Source: Candidatus Pelagibacter sp. TMED106
Lineage (GTDB): Bacteria > Pseudomonadota > Alphaproteobacteria > Pelagibacterales > Pelagibacteraceae
Length of the DNA stretch: 15,700 nt
Reading direction: 5' to 3'
Assembly (NCBI GenBank): GCA_002170275.2
Contig: NHFH02000011.1
Coordinates: 9,717 to 25,416, forward strand
In this document: positions 6,234-12,832 of the stretch, in pieces
How positions within the stretch are numbered: position 1 is the stretch's first letter
How the letters are laid out: every line of letters begins with the position of its first letter
Made by a program: the position numbers and the translations under genes
Notes under the pieces: model-generated
The model's input: only the letters and a program-made list of their open reading frames with translations
Databases searched by the model: none
Told to the model about the DNA's origin: nothing

Positions 6234-7604
6234 TTATTTTATTTCTATTTTTTCTGGAAGTATACCCTTAGGTCTATACCTCATAATTAACAAAAGTCCT
6301 ATCCCCATCATTAAATACCTAAAGTATGGAACACTCTCTAACAAATGAGCTTTTAAAGCATTTGTTTCTGGTAAACCTGAGGTAAATAAATTGATTAAAA
6401 ATAATGCTATAGGTGCTGCCTCGATCCATAAAAACCAAACTGCAAAACCACCTAAAATTGCTCCAAAATTATTTCCACTTCCTCCAACAATAACCATTAC
6501 CCAAATTAAAAATGTATACCTCATTGGTCTATAGCTTCCAGGTGTAAATAGACCATCTTGTGTAACTAACATCGCGCCAGCAATTCCAACTATTGCAGAG
6601 CCTAAAATAAAAATTAATAAATGTTGTTTAACAACATTTTTACCCATGGCATTTGCTGCTTCCTCATTATCCCTTATAGCTCTCATCATTCTTCCCCATG
6701 GAGAATAAAGTGCTTTTTGAGTTATTATTAATAAAATTAAAACAACAATTAAAAATAAACCTGAGTAACAAAGTTTTACAAAAACTGATGAACCTTCTAT
6801 TACTAATTGATTTAATGCCGCTTGTTTATCAGAAAGATTTGAAATTAATTCTAATTTTCCTGAATTAAATCTTGCCACTAAATTAATAAACCACTCTTTT
6901 GTCTGTAGTTCAATTTCGTATGGTACTGGTCTTTTTAAACCAACCACATTTTTTACACCTCTAGTTAACCAGTCTTCATGTTTAATAATTGCAATAACAA
7001 TCTCAGAAATAAGTAAAGTGGCTATGGCTAAATAATCTGCTCGTAATCCTAATGCAACCTTACCAACTATAAAAGCAAGACCAGCTGCAAATAAAGCTCC
7101 TACTATCCAAGAAAAAACTATTGGTAAGCCTAATCCACCAAGAAAACCTGTAGTAGCAGGATTGACTGACTCAATTGCCTCTATACTTTGTTCAGAAGTA
7201 ATTCTAATAAATATTATTCCACCAATTATTATTCCTGCTATTATGTAAGATCTTATTTTAGATTTTTTAAAGTTTTTAAGGATAAATTTAATAATTACTA
7301 CCATTGCAACAATTAACCAGATACACATAATGATATTAAATCCTCCTGCTTGCCAAGCTTCCTGAACAGGGGCAACAGAAATAAGTACAGCTGCTAGTCC
7401 ACCAAGAGCAGTGTATCCCATTATACCAAAATTAATTAATCCAGCGTAGCCCCATTGAATATTAGCTCCCATAGTCATTACTGCAGAAATTAAACACATG
7501 TTCAAAATTGATAAGGCAACGTTCCATGATTGAAAAATACCTACTAAAATAATGAGACCCAACATTATTGTGTAAGCATAAATTACATTTAAATTTTTTC
7601 TCAT
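6234..7604 (-). CDS. livM: Branched-chain amino acid-type ABC transporter permease LivM
   Basis: A 456-residue inner-membrane permease. NIQWGYAGLINFGIMGYTALG (49-69) is the first conserved membrane block of LivM/LivH proteins, and LRADYLAIATLLISEI (187-202) the second. GRMMRAIRDNEEAANAMGKN (304-323) is the cytoplasmic coupling loop that contacts the ATPases, and GGSGNNFGAILGG (374-386) follows near the end. It is longer than many LivM proteins: a non-membrane insert runs about 210-275, between the LISEI helix and the next membrane span. The ATG overlaps the livH stop by 4 bases (ATGA), preceded by AGGAAAGG. It pairs with LivH as the pore; ligand specificity comes mainly from the binding protein at 4192-5382. 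Confidence 0.93.
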   Translation of the reverse strand: MRKNLNVIYAYTIMLGLIILVGIFQSWNVALSILNMCLISAVMTMGANIQWGYAGLINFGIMGYTALGGLAAVLISVAPVQEAWQAGGFNIIMCIWLIVAMVVIIKFILKNFKKSKIRSYIIAGIIIGGIIFIRITSEQSIEAIESVNPATTGFLGGLGLPIVFSWIVGALFAAGLAFIVGKVALGLRADYLAIATLLISEIVIAIIKHEDWLTRGVKNVVGLKRPVPYEIELQTKEWFINLVARFNSGKLELISNLSDKQAALNQLVIEGSSVFVKLCYSGLFLIVVLILLIITQKALYSPWGRMMRAIRDNEEAANAMGKNVVKQHLLIFILGSAIVGIAGAMLVTQDGLFTPGSYRPMRYTFLIWVMVIVGGSGNNFGAILGGFAVWFLWIEAAPIALFLINLFTSGLPETNALKAHLLESVPYFRYLMMGIGLLLIMRYRPKGILPEKIEIK

Positions 7605-8611
7605 AATACCTTTCCTTTAAAAATTCCAGAAGGTCTATAAAGTAAAACTATGACTAATATTGAAAAAGAAACTGCAAATTTATAATCTGTGGATAGGAGT
7701 TGAAGTAAACTGTCAGGCTCCAAACTTTCTGGAAGAATGTACATGAAGAATTTTTTATATGCATAAGTTAAAAATATTTCAGAAAACGCTATAACATATC
7801 CACCTAAAAATGCTCCAAAAGGATTTCCTATACCTCCTACTATAGCAGCTGCAAATATTGGGAGCATATTGTTAAAATAAGTAAATGGTTTAAAACTTTT
7901 ATCTAAACCGTAGAGAGCTCCACCTATAGTAGCTAAAATTCCTGCTATAATCCATGTTATCAATACAATTCTTTTTGGATCTATTCCTGATAATAATGCT
8001 AAATCTTCATTATCTGAGTAAGCCTTCATACTTTTTCCAGTTTTTGTTTTATTCAAAAACCAAAATAAAATAGAAACTAAAACAAGAGTTATAAATATTG
8101 TTATTATTTGAGTAGATTTAATTGCTAAACCCTCATTAAGTCCTGTCATCTCTTTAAATTCGCTTGCTTTTATCAAAAATTTTTTACCATCAAAAAATCT
8201 CCTATCCCCAGGCCCAATAACTATTCTTACTACTGCTTGAGTAACAAACATTACTCCGATACTGACCATTGCGAGTTGAACTGGGGGACTTTTATTTACT
8301 CTATAAAATTTAAAAACAAATTTATCTACACAAAGCATATATATAATTGTTAATATTATAGCAAAGGGTATGGCTAATAATGCTGTTGGTAATACCCCTA
8401 AAGAGATGCCCAGAGATTGAAAATACCAAGTAAATAAAATTGCAAACATAGTTCCTAAAGACATCATGTCTCCGGTTGCAAAATTAGCAAACCTTAATAT
8501 ACCATAAATTAAAGTTACAAATATTGCTCCAAGAGCTAATTGTGATCCATAAGTAAGTGCAGGAACAAAAATATAATTTAATAATAATATTATAGCATTT
8601 AAAAAATCCAT
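7601..8611 (-). CDS. livH: Branched-chain amino acid-type ABC transporter permease LivH
   Basis: A 336-residue inner-membrane permease from the ATG at 8611. An upstream GTG (8620) is in frame but would overlap livF; the ATG is preferred because AGGTGG lies 5 bases before it. Family marks (numbered from the ATG) are RFANFATGDMMSLG (40-53), the PPVQLAMVSIG block (109-119), the cytoplasmic coupling loop GKSMKAYSDNEDLALLSGID (192-211), and the AAAIVGGIGNPFGAFLGG element (254-271) that closes the permease core. It ends within the livM start. With LivM it forms the heterodimeric channel energised by LivG and LivF. Confidence 0.93.
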   Translation of the reverse strand: MDFLNAIILLLNYIFVPALTYGSQLALGAIFVTLIYGILRFANFATGDMMSLGTMFAILFTWYFQSLGISLGVLPTALLAIPFAIILTIIYMLCVDKFVFKFYRVNKSPPVQLAMVSIGVMFVTQAVVRIVIGPGDRRFFDGKKFLIKASEFKEMTGLNEGLAIKSTQIITIFITLVLVSILFWFLNKTKTGKSMKAYSDNEDLALLSGIDPKRIVLITWIIAGILATIGGALYGLDKSFKPFTYFNNMLPIFAAAIVGGIGNPFGAFLGGYVIAFSEIFLTYAYKKFFMYILPESLEPDSLLQLLSTDYKFAVSFSILVIVLLYRPSGIFKGKVL

Positions 8612-8612
8612 A

Positions 8613-9320
8613 TCATCCACCTAAAAAAGAACTTCTAACTCTAGGGTCATTTAACAATTCACTGCCAGTACCTGCGTAACGATTTTCTCCTGTAACTAAA
8701 ACATATCCTCTATCAGAAATTGATAAGGCTTGTTTAGCGTTTTGTTCAACCATTAATATTGCAACATTAGTTTTTTTTACTTTTAAAATGTGATCAAATA
8801 ATTCATCCATTACAATTGGTGAGACTCCCGCAGTTGGTTCATCTAACATTAGTACAGTAGGTTTAATCATCAACGCTCTTCCAAGCGCCACTTGTTGTCT
8901 CTGACCACCAGATAATTCACCAACTAATTGATTTTTTTTTTTTCTTAAGATTGGAAATAATTCATAAATTTCTGTTATAATCTTTTTATAATCATCCTCT
9001 CTTAAATATGCGCCCATTTCTAGATTTTCCTCTACTGTCATTCCTGCAAAAACATTTTTTGTTTGGGGTACAAATGAAATCCCTTCTTTTACTCTATCTT
9101 GAGGTGATAATTTTGTAATATCTTTTCCATTAATCTTGACTATTCCAGATTTTAAATTTATCAGACCAAGCATTGCTTTCATTGCAGTAGATTTTCCAGC
9201 CCCGTTGGGACCTAAAATTGAAACTATCTCTCCTCTTTCAACTTTAACAGAACATGAATTGATTATATCTGGTCCATTGCCATACCCACCAGTCATTTCA
9301 TTACCTTCAAAGAAAGCCAT
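8613..9320 (-). CDS. livF: ABC transporter ATP-binding protein LivF
   Basis: A 235-residue ABC ATPase of the Liv type. Walker A is GPNGAGKST (37-45), the Q-loop lies in SFVPQTKN (82-89), the signature is LSGGQRQQ (136-143), Walker B is VLMLDEP (156-162), and VEQNAKQAL (191-199) is the LivF-typical switch region, with Gln in place of the usual His. It pairs with LivG on the cytoplasmic face of LivH/LivM. The start ATG overlaps the livG stop by one base. An uninterrupted run of 12 A in the coding strand (8932-8943) encodes RKKKN at 126-130, just before the signature motif, and may be prone to slippage. Confidence 0.95.
   Translation of the reverse strand: MAFFEGNEMTGGYGNGPDIINSCSVKVERGEIVSILGPNGAGKSTAMKAMLGLINLKSGIVKINGKDITKLSPQDRVKEGISFVPQTKNVFAGMTVEENLEMGAYLREDDYKKIITEIYELFPILRKKKNQLVGELSGGQRQQVALGRALMIKPTVLMLDEPTAGVSPIVMDELFDHILKVKKTNVAILMVEQNAKQALSISDRGYVLVTGENRYAGTGSELLNDPRVRSSFLGG
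8617..8622 (-). promoter_or_regulatory. Ribosome binding site deciding the livH start
   Basis: AGGTGG on the minus strand lies 5 bases before the ATG at 8611, inside the last codons of livF. It supports the ATG over the upstream GTG at 8620, which would fall within this site. Confidence 0.7.
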
Positions 9321-10108
9321 TAATTATTATCCTTATATTTTGTTCCTCTTCCTAGATAACTTTCAATTACCTTTTCATCTTTTTTGGCATCTTCTACTGA
9401 TCCTTCAAATAAAACAGAACCTTCTGCCATAACAATTACTGGATCACATAATCTTCCAATAAAATCCATATCATGTTCAATCATACAAAAAGTATAGCCT
9501 TGTTCTTTATTTAATCTCTCAATAGCTGTTCCTAAATCTTTTAACAAAGTTCTATTAACACCTGCACCTACCTCATCTAATAAAACTAGTTTAGCATCAA
9601 CCATCATTGTTCTGCCAAGCTCAAGTAATTTTTTTTGCCCCCCAGATAAATTTCCAGCTAATTCGTTTGACAAATGTTTCAAATTTAAAAAATCAACAAC
9701 ATCTTGAGCTTTTTGTTTAATCATCTGTTCTTCACTTTTTACAAGACTTGGCCTCATTAAAGCAGTCATAAGTCTTTCTCCTGATTGATTCCCAGGAACC
9801 ATCATTAAATTTTCAAGTACTGATAAGTTTGTAAATTCATGAGCTATCTGAAAAGTTCTGAGTAAACCTTTTGAAAATAATTCATAAGAAGGGGTATCAG
9901 TAATATTTTCATTATTAAATATTACTTTTCCTTCTGAAGTTTTTAAATTACCTGCTATTAAATTAAATAAGGTGGTTTTTCCTGAACCATTAGGTCCTAT
10001 TATTCCGGTAATTGATCCTTTTTTAATCTTTAAAGAGCATTTTGATACTGCTGCTAGGCCCCCAAAGTATTTAGATAGATGCTCAATTTCTAGAATATTT
10101 TCATTCAT
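9320..10108 (-). CDS. livG: ABC transporter ATP-binding protein LivG
   Basis: A 262-residue ABC ATPase. Walker A is GPNGSGKT (38-45), the RTFQIAHEF segment (84-92) carries the Q-loop, the signature is LSGGQKKLLELGR (154-166), Walker B is LVLLDE (174-179), and the switch histidine is His212 in MIEHDMDF. The residues after Walker B read VGAGVN instead of the more common PxAGLN, a variant of the D-loop region that also occurs in family members. It starts 7 bases after the P5CR-like gene and overlaps livF by one base. It energises LivHM jointly with LivF. Confidence 0.94.
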   Translation of the reverse strand: MNENILEIEHLSKYFGGLAAVSKCSLKIKKGSITGIIGPNGSGKTTLFNLIAGNLKTSEGKVIFNNENITDTPSYELFSKGLLRTFQIAHEFTNLSVLENLMMVPGNQSGERLMTALMRPSLVKSEEQMIKQKAQDVVDFLNLKHLSNELAGNLSGGQKKLLELGRTMMVDAKLVLLDEVGAGVNRTLLKDLGTAIERLNKEQGYTFCMIEHDMDFIGRLCDPVIVMAEGSVLFEGSVEDAKKDEKVIESYLGRGTKYKDNN

Positions 10109-10115
10109 CGATGCT

Positions 10116-10880
10116 TCAACCTAATCTTTTGCGAATATTATTTAGAGTTTTTTCAAAAAACTTATAATAGCCAGCCTTTCTTAATTCATTCACTCCCTGC
10201 CAATTTAATCCACCAGGTGTTTGTGACTCTTTTACAAAATTTTTTAACGGTTTATTAGAATTAACAGCAGCTAATTCAGCCAAGGCTGAATACAATGAAG
10301 TAATATAATTTTGAGCTTGTATTCTGTTCAAGCTCTTCTTGACCATCCAATTTGACAATAGATTTAATAATTCATAAAATGATGCCATCGTACCTGAAAT
10401 TGCCCAAAAATTATTAGATAGATTTTCATTTTTTATTTCTATAGTGGTGCCCATTTTATTGAAAAAATTTTTCACACTTTTATTGGGTGGAAAAATTACA
10501 ATAGGTCCTTTACCTAAACGCGCCGGAGGCATAGGAATTGCTCTTACAATTTTAACCTTTTTTTTTGTTTTCTTTTTTAATTGTGAGTAATTTATTGTAG
10601 AAATAAAACTAATTATAGTTTGTTTGTTTCTAAATTTTAATTTAGGTAATATTTTTTTGCCTACTTCTGGTAGAACACCTAAAAAAACCCAATCAGAATT
10701 ATCTATTACTTCTTGATTGCTTTTTGCAATAACTACTTTTTTAAATTTTTTTTTTAAATTTTTAGCTTTAGTCTTATTTCTTGGAGAAATGTTTATCTTT
10801 TTAAAAGATATTTTAGAATTACATATGCCTGTAATTACATCTGATGATATATTACCTGTTCCTATAAATCCTAATTTCAT
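10116..10880 (-). CDS. Divergent pyrroline-5-carboxylate reductase-like NAD(P)-dependent oxidoreductase
   Basis: A 254-residue protein of the ProC fold: N-terminal Rossmann start MKLGFIGTGNIS with the glycine turn at 7-9, the VFLGVLPE strand (66-72), and a helical dimerisation domain from about 155. Three motifs usual in true P5C reductases differ here: the MPNxP region reads IPMPP (115-119), the SGSGPA region reads SGTMAS (162-167), and the SPGGTT region reads TPGGLN (221-226). It may therefore reduce another imine. The ATG at 10880 is chosen because the longer frame begins at a TTG inside the upstream terminator. It leads the livGFHM-exporter operon, livG following after 7 bases. Lysine-rich insertions (for example at 102-110) are unusual, though partly explained by A+T bias. 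Confidence 0.75.
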   Translation of the reverse strand: MKLGFIGTGNISSDVITGICNSKISFKKINISPRNKTKAKNLKKKFKKVVIAKSNQEVIDNSDWVFLGVLPEVGKKILPKLKFRNKQTIISFISTINYSQLKKKTKKKVKIVRAIPMPPARLGKGPIVIFPPNKSVKNFFNKMGTTIEIKNENLSNNFWAISGTMASFYELLNLLSNWMVKKSLNRIQAQNYITSLYSALAELAAVNSNKPLKNFVKESQTPGGLNWQGVNELRKAGYYKFFEKTLNNIRKRLG

Positions 10881-10887
10881 AATACAT

Positions 10888-10893
10888 AGTATA
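10888..10893 (-). promoter_or_regulatory. Possible -10 element of the P5CR-like/liv operon
   Basis: TATACT on the minus strand lies 7 bases before the ATG at 10880, so transcription would begin at or next to the start codon, giving a leaderless or nearly leaderless mRNA. No good -35 is seen. The space between the upstream terminator and this gene is only about 37 bases, so a promoter must be here unless the operon depends on read-through. Confidence 0.3.
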
Positions 10894-10917
10894 TCAATAT
10901 TAATTATTTTTTTAGGC

Positions 10918-10946
10918 AAAAAAAAAGCCCCCTCTATAGGGGGCTT
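10918..10946 (-). terminator. Strong intrinsic terminator of the outer-membrane protein gene
   Basis: On the minus strand AAGCCCCC and GGGGGCTT arms (10925-10932 and 10939-10946) form a tight stem with a 6-base loop, followed by nine T (10926-10918). It lies about 28 bases after the stop of the beta-barrel protein and isolates it from the following liv operon. Confidence 0.95.
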
Positions 10947-10973
10947 AAATTTTAAATCTCTAAATCTTCTTTA

Positions 10974-11651
10974 TTAAAATGATTTTCCCATTGATAGGGC
11001 TAAAGCTTTGTTATCTAAGTCAGCCATACCAGTTGTACCATTGTCTGTTTGCCAACCAACTGTATTATAGTCAGTTGATGAATAATCAACTTTAAAAAAG
11101 TAGTCACCTCTTTGATGTCTTAGTCCGATTCCAATTTTTCTACCTTCTAAGTCTCTACCTGAAGTAATGTTTGTAGATGAAAGAGATGAATTCTTACCTT
11201 CAACATCAGCTGTTGAATAACCTAAAGTTCCATAAAAAGTTGTAGCTTCAGTCATTTTAATTCCTGGTTGTACATAAAATGTCATGTGATCGCTAATAGT
11301 ACCTTCTACTGAGTTAGTTCCAGTAGTAGCAGTTCCCGCAGCAGCTTTTCCAGCTATTGAACTTTGAGTTGTTGTTCTTTTATCAATGTCAGCATCCATA
11401 GGCACATAATCTATTCCAACAGATATAACATAAGCATCTGAATCTAATGTGTATTCTGCAAATATAGAACCTGCCATAAATTTGTCAGTTACAGATTTAG
11501 TAGCATCAATTGTAGTGTTACTGTCTACGTCTTCTTTTGCATCAGTATCTAAAGAGTTTGAACTTAATGTTACTCCAATACCCATACCAGCGAAGGCTGA
11601 GCTAGCACTTAAAAGCAATACAGAAAGAGTAGTTGCAAATAGTTTTTTCAT
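10974..11651 (-). CDS. Outer-membrane beta-barrel protein
   Basis: A 225-residue exported protein from the ATG at 11651, preceded by AAGGGAA. An earlier in-frame ATG at 11693 lacks a ribosome site and would place 14 residues before the signal peptide, so it is not used. The signal peptide ends in SSAFA, with cleavage after Ala21. The mature chain shows alternating polar/hydrophobic strands (for example MTFYVQPGIKM, TTFYGTLGYS, RKIGIGLRHQ, YFFKVDYSSTDY) and ends in phenylalanine (SMGKSF), the classic C-terminal signal for outer-membrane insertion. A Ser/Thr/Ala/Gly-rich stretch (about 93-117) looks like an exposed loop. Likely a small barrel of the OmpA-like/OmpW-like kind; its exact role is unknown. 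It has its own terminator and a 5' leader palindrome. Confidence 0.85.
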   Translation of the reverse strand: MKKLFATTLSVLLLSASSAFAGMGIGVTLSSNSLDTDAKEDVDSNTTIDATKSVTDKFMAGSIFAEYTLDSDAYVISVGIDYVPMDADIDKRTTTQSSIAGKAAAGTATTGTNSVEGTISDHMTFYVQPGIKMTEATTFYGTLGYSTADVEGKNSSLSSTNITSGRDLEGRKIGIGLRHQRGDYFFKVDYSSTDYNTVGWQTDNGTTGMADLDNKALALSMGKSF

Positions 11652-11672
11652 AATTCCCTTTGTCTTAAAAAT

Positions 11673-11692
11673 TGTTATTAACGGTAATAACA
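11673..11692 (-). promoter_or_regulatory. Palindrome in the leader of the outer-membrane protein gene
   Basis: TGTTATTA (11673-11680) and TAATAACA (11685-11692) form a perfect 8-bp inverted repeat with a 4-base spacer, 21 bases before the ATG. It could be a repressor/activator operator or, if transcribed, a hairpin protecting the mRNA 5' end. The rest of the 11652-11807 gap holds the glaH terminator and A+T-rich sequence without a clear promoter match. Confidence 0.4.
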
Positions 11693-11761
11693 TACACGAT
11701 TCTTAATATTTTACATTCTTTAAAAACTTATTTTCATAGGTTGTAATTCAAAAAAACCAAT

Positions 11762-11783
11762 AAAAACAACAAAAATTTGTTGT
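11762..11783 (-). terminator. Probable terminator after glaH
   Basis: On the minus strand ACAACA (11783-11778) pairs with TGTTGT (11771-11766) around a 6-base AT loop, followed by TTTT and then ATTGG and more T. It lies about 25 bases after the glaH stop and before the outer-membrane protein gene. The stem is short and A+T-rich, so strength is uncertain. Confidence 0.55.
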
Positions 11784-11807
11784 AAAAATATCACATTTTA
11801 AAAAAAA

Positions 11808-12710
11808 TTAAAATGCACCTCTAATTCTCATTAATTCCCTACTTAAATCCTTGTTTTCTTTAAAAGGCTTACGGCCATGAAGCCAAAAATAATTATTAAC
11901 TACTAACGATGAACCTACGGGTAATTTTATAATGATTTTATTTTTACTTTCTTCTAATGCATCTGATAGTTTTTGTAAGAATACACCTTGCTCCATATTC
12001 TTAGGCTCAGGAAATTGATCAATATAAGAAATTTGTATTCTGTTGTTCTCATCTTCAAAAAATACTGGGTGTTCTACTTTGTAATCAATTTTTTTGCTTT
12101 TAGGCGAGCCCCAGAGCAAATTTTGTTTGCTAATTGGATCATTATATAAATCTTCACAATGTTCCCAGTCATCAAGATGAAGCAAGGTTGTTTCTCCTCC
12201 AAAAGCATTTTTTTCCTCCAATTTAGTCATCAATAACCAATCAGTTTTTTCTTTTACATAAGTTCCATCAGTATGAAGATCCATATTTATGTAAGCTTTT
12301 CTTAAATATGAGTCACTTCTATCTTCATGTTTGACATGAAATCTTGCATAATATTTGCCAGCCATTGAGTCATAATTAGGAATCCCTATTAAATGAGCAA
12401 TTGCAGTTGATAATTTAATTAAAAATGTTTGGTTAATTTTAGAGTTAATATTTTTAGGACTAAATATAAAACATCCAGTATTTCTATCTCGGACGATTGA
12501 ATTCATCACTTTACTTAGTTTATTTAAAGTTAAATCATCTAAGCTTTTAGCTATTGTGAATCTAGTAAATGGTTTATATTCCAACGCAGTAATATCAAAT
12601 TTATTAAAAGGGAATACTAGTTTATCTAAAATTTCATTGTCAATTTTTATATTAACTATTTTATTTGATCGGTCATGAGATGAAATATCAAAGCCATCAA
12701 TTTTGTACAT
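11808..12710 (-). CDS. glaH: Glutarate 2-hydroxylase GlaH (CsiD), Fe(II)/2-oxoglutarate-dependent
   Basis: A 300-residue cytosolic oxygenase recognised as GlaH/CsiD, which converts glutarate, 2-oxoglutarate and O2 to L-2-hydroxyglutarate, succinate and CO2. Segments shared with the E. coli protein include ALEYKPFTRFTIAKSLDDL (42-60), MAGKYYARFHVK (116-127), DSYLRKAY (133-140), HTDGTYVKEKTDWLLM (146-161), LHLDDWEH (177-184), YIDQFPEPK (229-237) and FWLHGRKPF (275-283). The iron ligands are His146, Asp148 and His278, and Arg291 or Arg295 in RELMR should bind 2-oxoglutarate. The chain ends at RGAF, lacking the dozen-residue tail of the E. coli enzyme as I recall it. The usual partner L-2-hydroxyglutarate oxidase (lhgO) and regulator csiR are not in the window. 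A 10-bp inverted repeat lies just before the start. Confidence 0.92.
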   Translation of the reverse strand: MYKIDGFDISSHDRSNKIVNIKIDNEILDKLVFPFNKFDITALEYKPFTRFTIAKSLDDLTLNKLSKVMNSIVRDRNTGCFIFSPKNINSKINQTFLIKLSTAIAHLIGIPNYDSMAGKYYARFHVKHEDRSDSYLRKAYINMDLHTDGTYVKEKTDWLLMTKLEEKNAFGGETTLLHLDDWEHCEDLYNDPISKQNLLWGSPKSKKIDYKVEHPVFFEDENNRIQISYIDQFPEPKNMEQGVFLQKLSDALEESKNKIIIKLPVGSSLVVNNYFWLHGRKPFKENKDLSRELMRIRGAF

Positions 12711-12720
12711 GTAATTCTGG

Positions 12721-12767
12721 GATAGTCCTAAAAAACCGGGAGCTAAAGATGGCTAAGTAGGACTATC
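12721..12767. promoter_or_regulatory. Perfect 10-bp inverted repeat between glaH and the divergent DUF2805 gene
   Basis: GATAGTCCTA (12721-12730) and TAGGACTATC (12758-12767) are perfect inverted copies enclosing 27 bases, with a possible small inner stem AGCT/GGCT (12741-12744, 12751-12754; one G-U pair on the plus strand). It begins 10 bases before the glaH ATG and ends next to overlapping divergent -10-like sequences. It could be an operator or the folded 5' leader of glaH. No good Shine-Dalgarno lies between it and the glaH ATG; the only AGGA is inside the stem. Arrangement seen, role inferred. Confidence 0.55.
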
Positions 12768-12773
12768 TATACT

Positions 12774-12780
12774 TATAATA
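12774..12780. promoter_or_regulatory. Overlapping divergent -10 elements
   Basis: TATAAT (12774-12779) on the plus strand is a perfect -10 hexamer for the DUF2805-grxC pair, with transcription then starting near 12786. On the minus strand TATTAT (12780-12775) is a near-consensus -10 for glaH, which would start the transcript at about 12768, the first base beside the inverted repeat. -35 elements are weak on both sides. Confidence 0.4.
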
Positions 12781-12823
12781 TCATATGTAGAAAAAAAATG
12801 CATTAATGATTTTTTTGAAATAT

Positions 12824-12828
12824 AAGGA
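12824..12828 (+). promoter_or_regulatory. Ribosome binding site deciding the DUF2805 start
   Basis: AAGGA lies 4 bases before the ATG at 12833. It favours this start over an in-frame ATG 27 bases upstream (12806), which has no such site. Confidence 0.6.
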
Positions 12829-12832
12829 ATTT

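Noticed and set aside
9136..9432. 98-codon plus-strand frame across the livF/livG junction
   Set aside because: Antisense to two clear ABC ATPases; no independent start signal or family resemblance.
10881..10919. TTG start extending the P5CR-like protein by 13 residues
   Set aside because: It falls at the edge of the upstream terminator, and the Rossmann motif normally starts within a few residues of the initiator, as it does from ATG 10880.
10717..10977. 86-codon plus-strand frame over the P5CR-like gene
   Set aside because: Antisense shadow running through a terminator hairpin; no recognisable protein.
11652..11693. Earlier ATG for the outer-membrane protein
   Set aside because: It would add 14 residues before a standard signal peptide, has no ribosome site, and overlaps the dyad.
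12721..12767. Inverted repeat as the terminal repeat of a small transposable element
   Set aside because: The whole unit is only 47 bases, with no target duplication seen and no second copy in the window; a regulatory role fits better.
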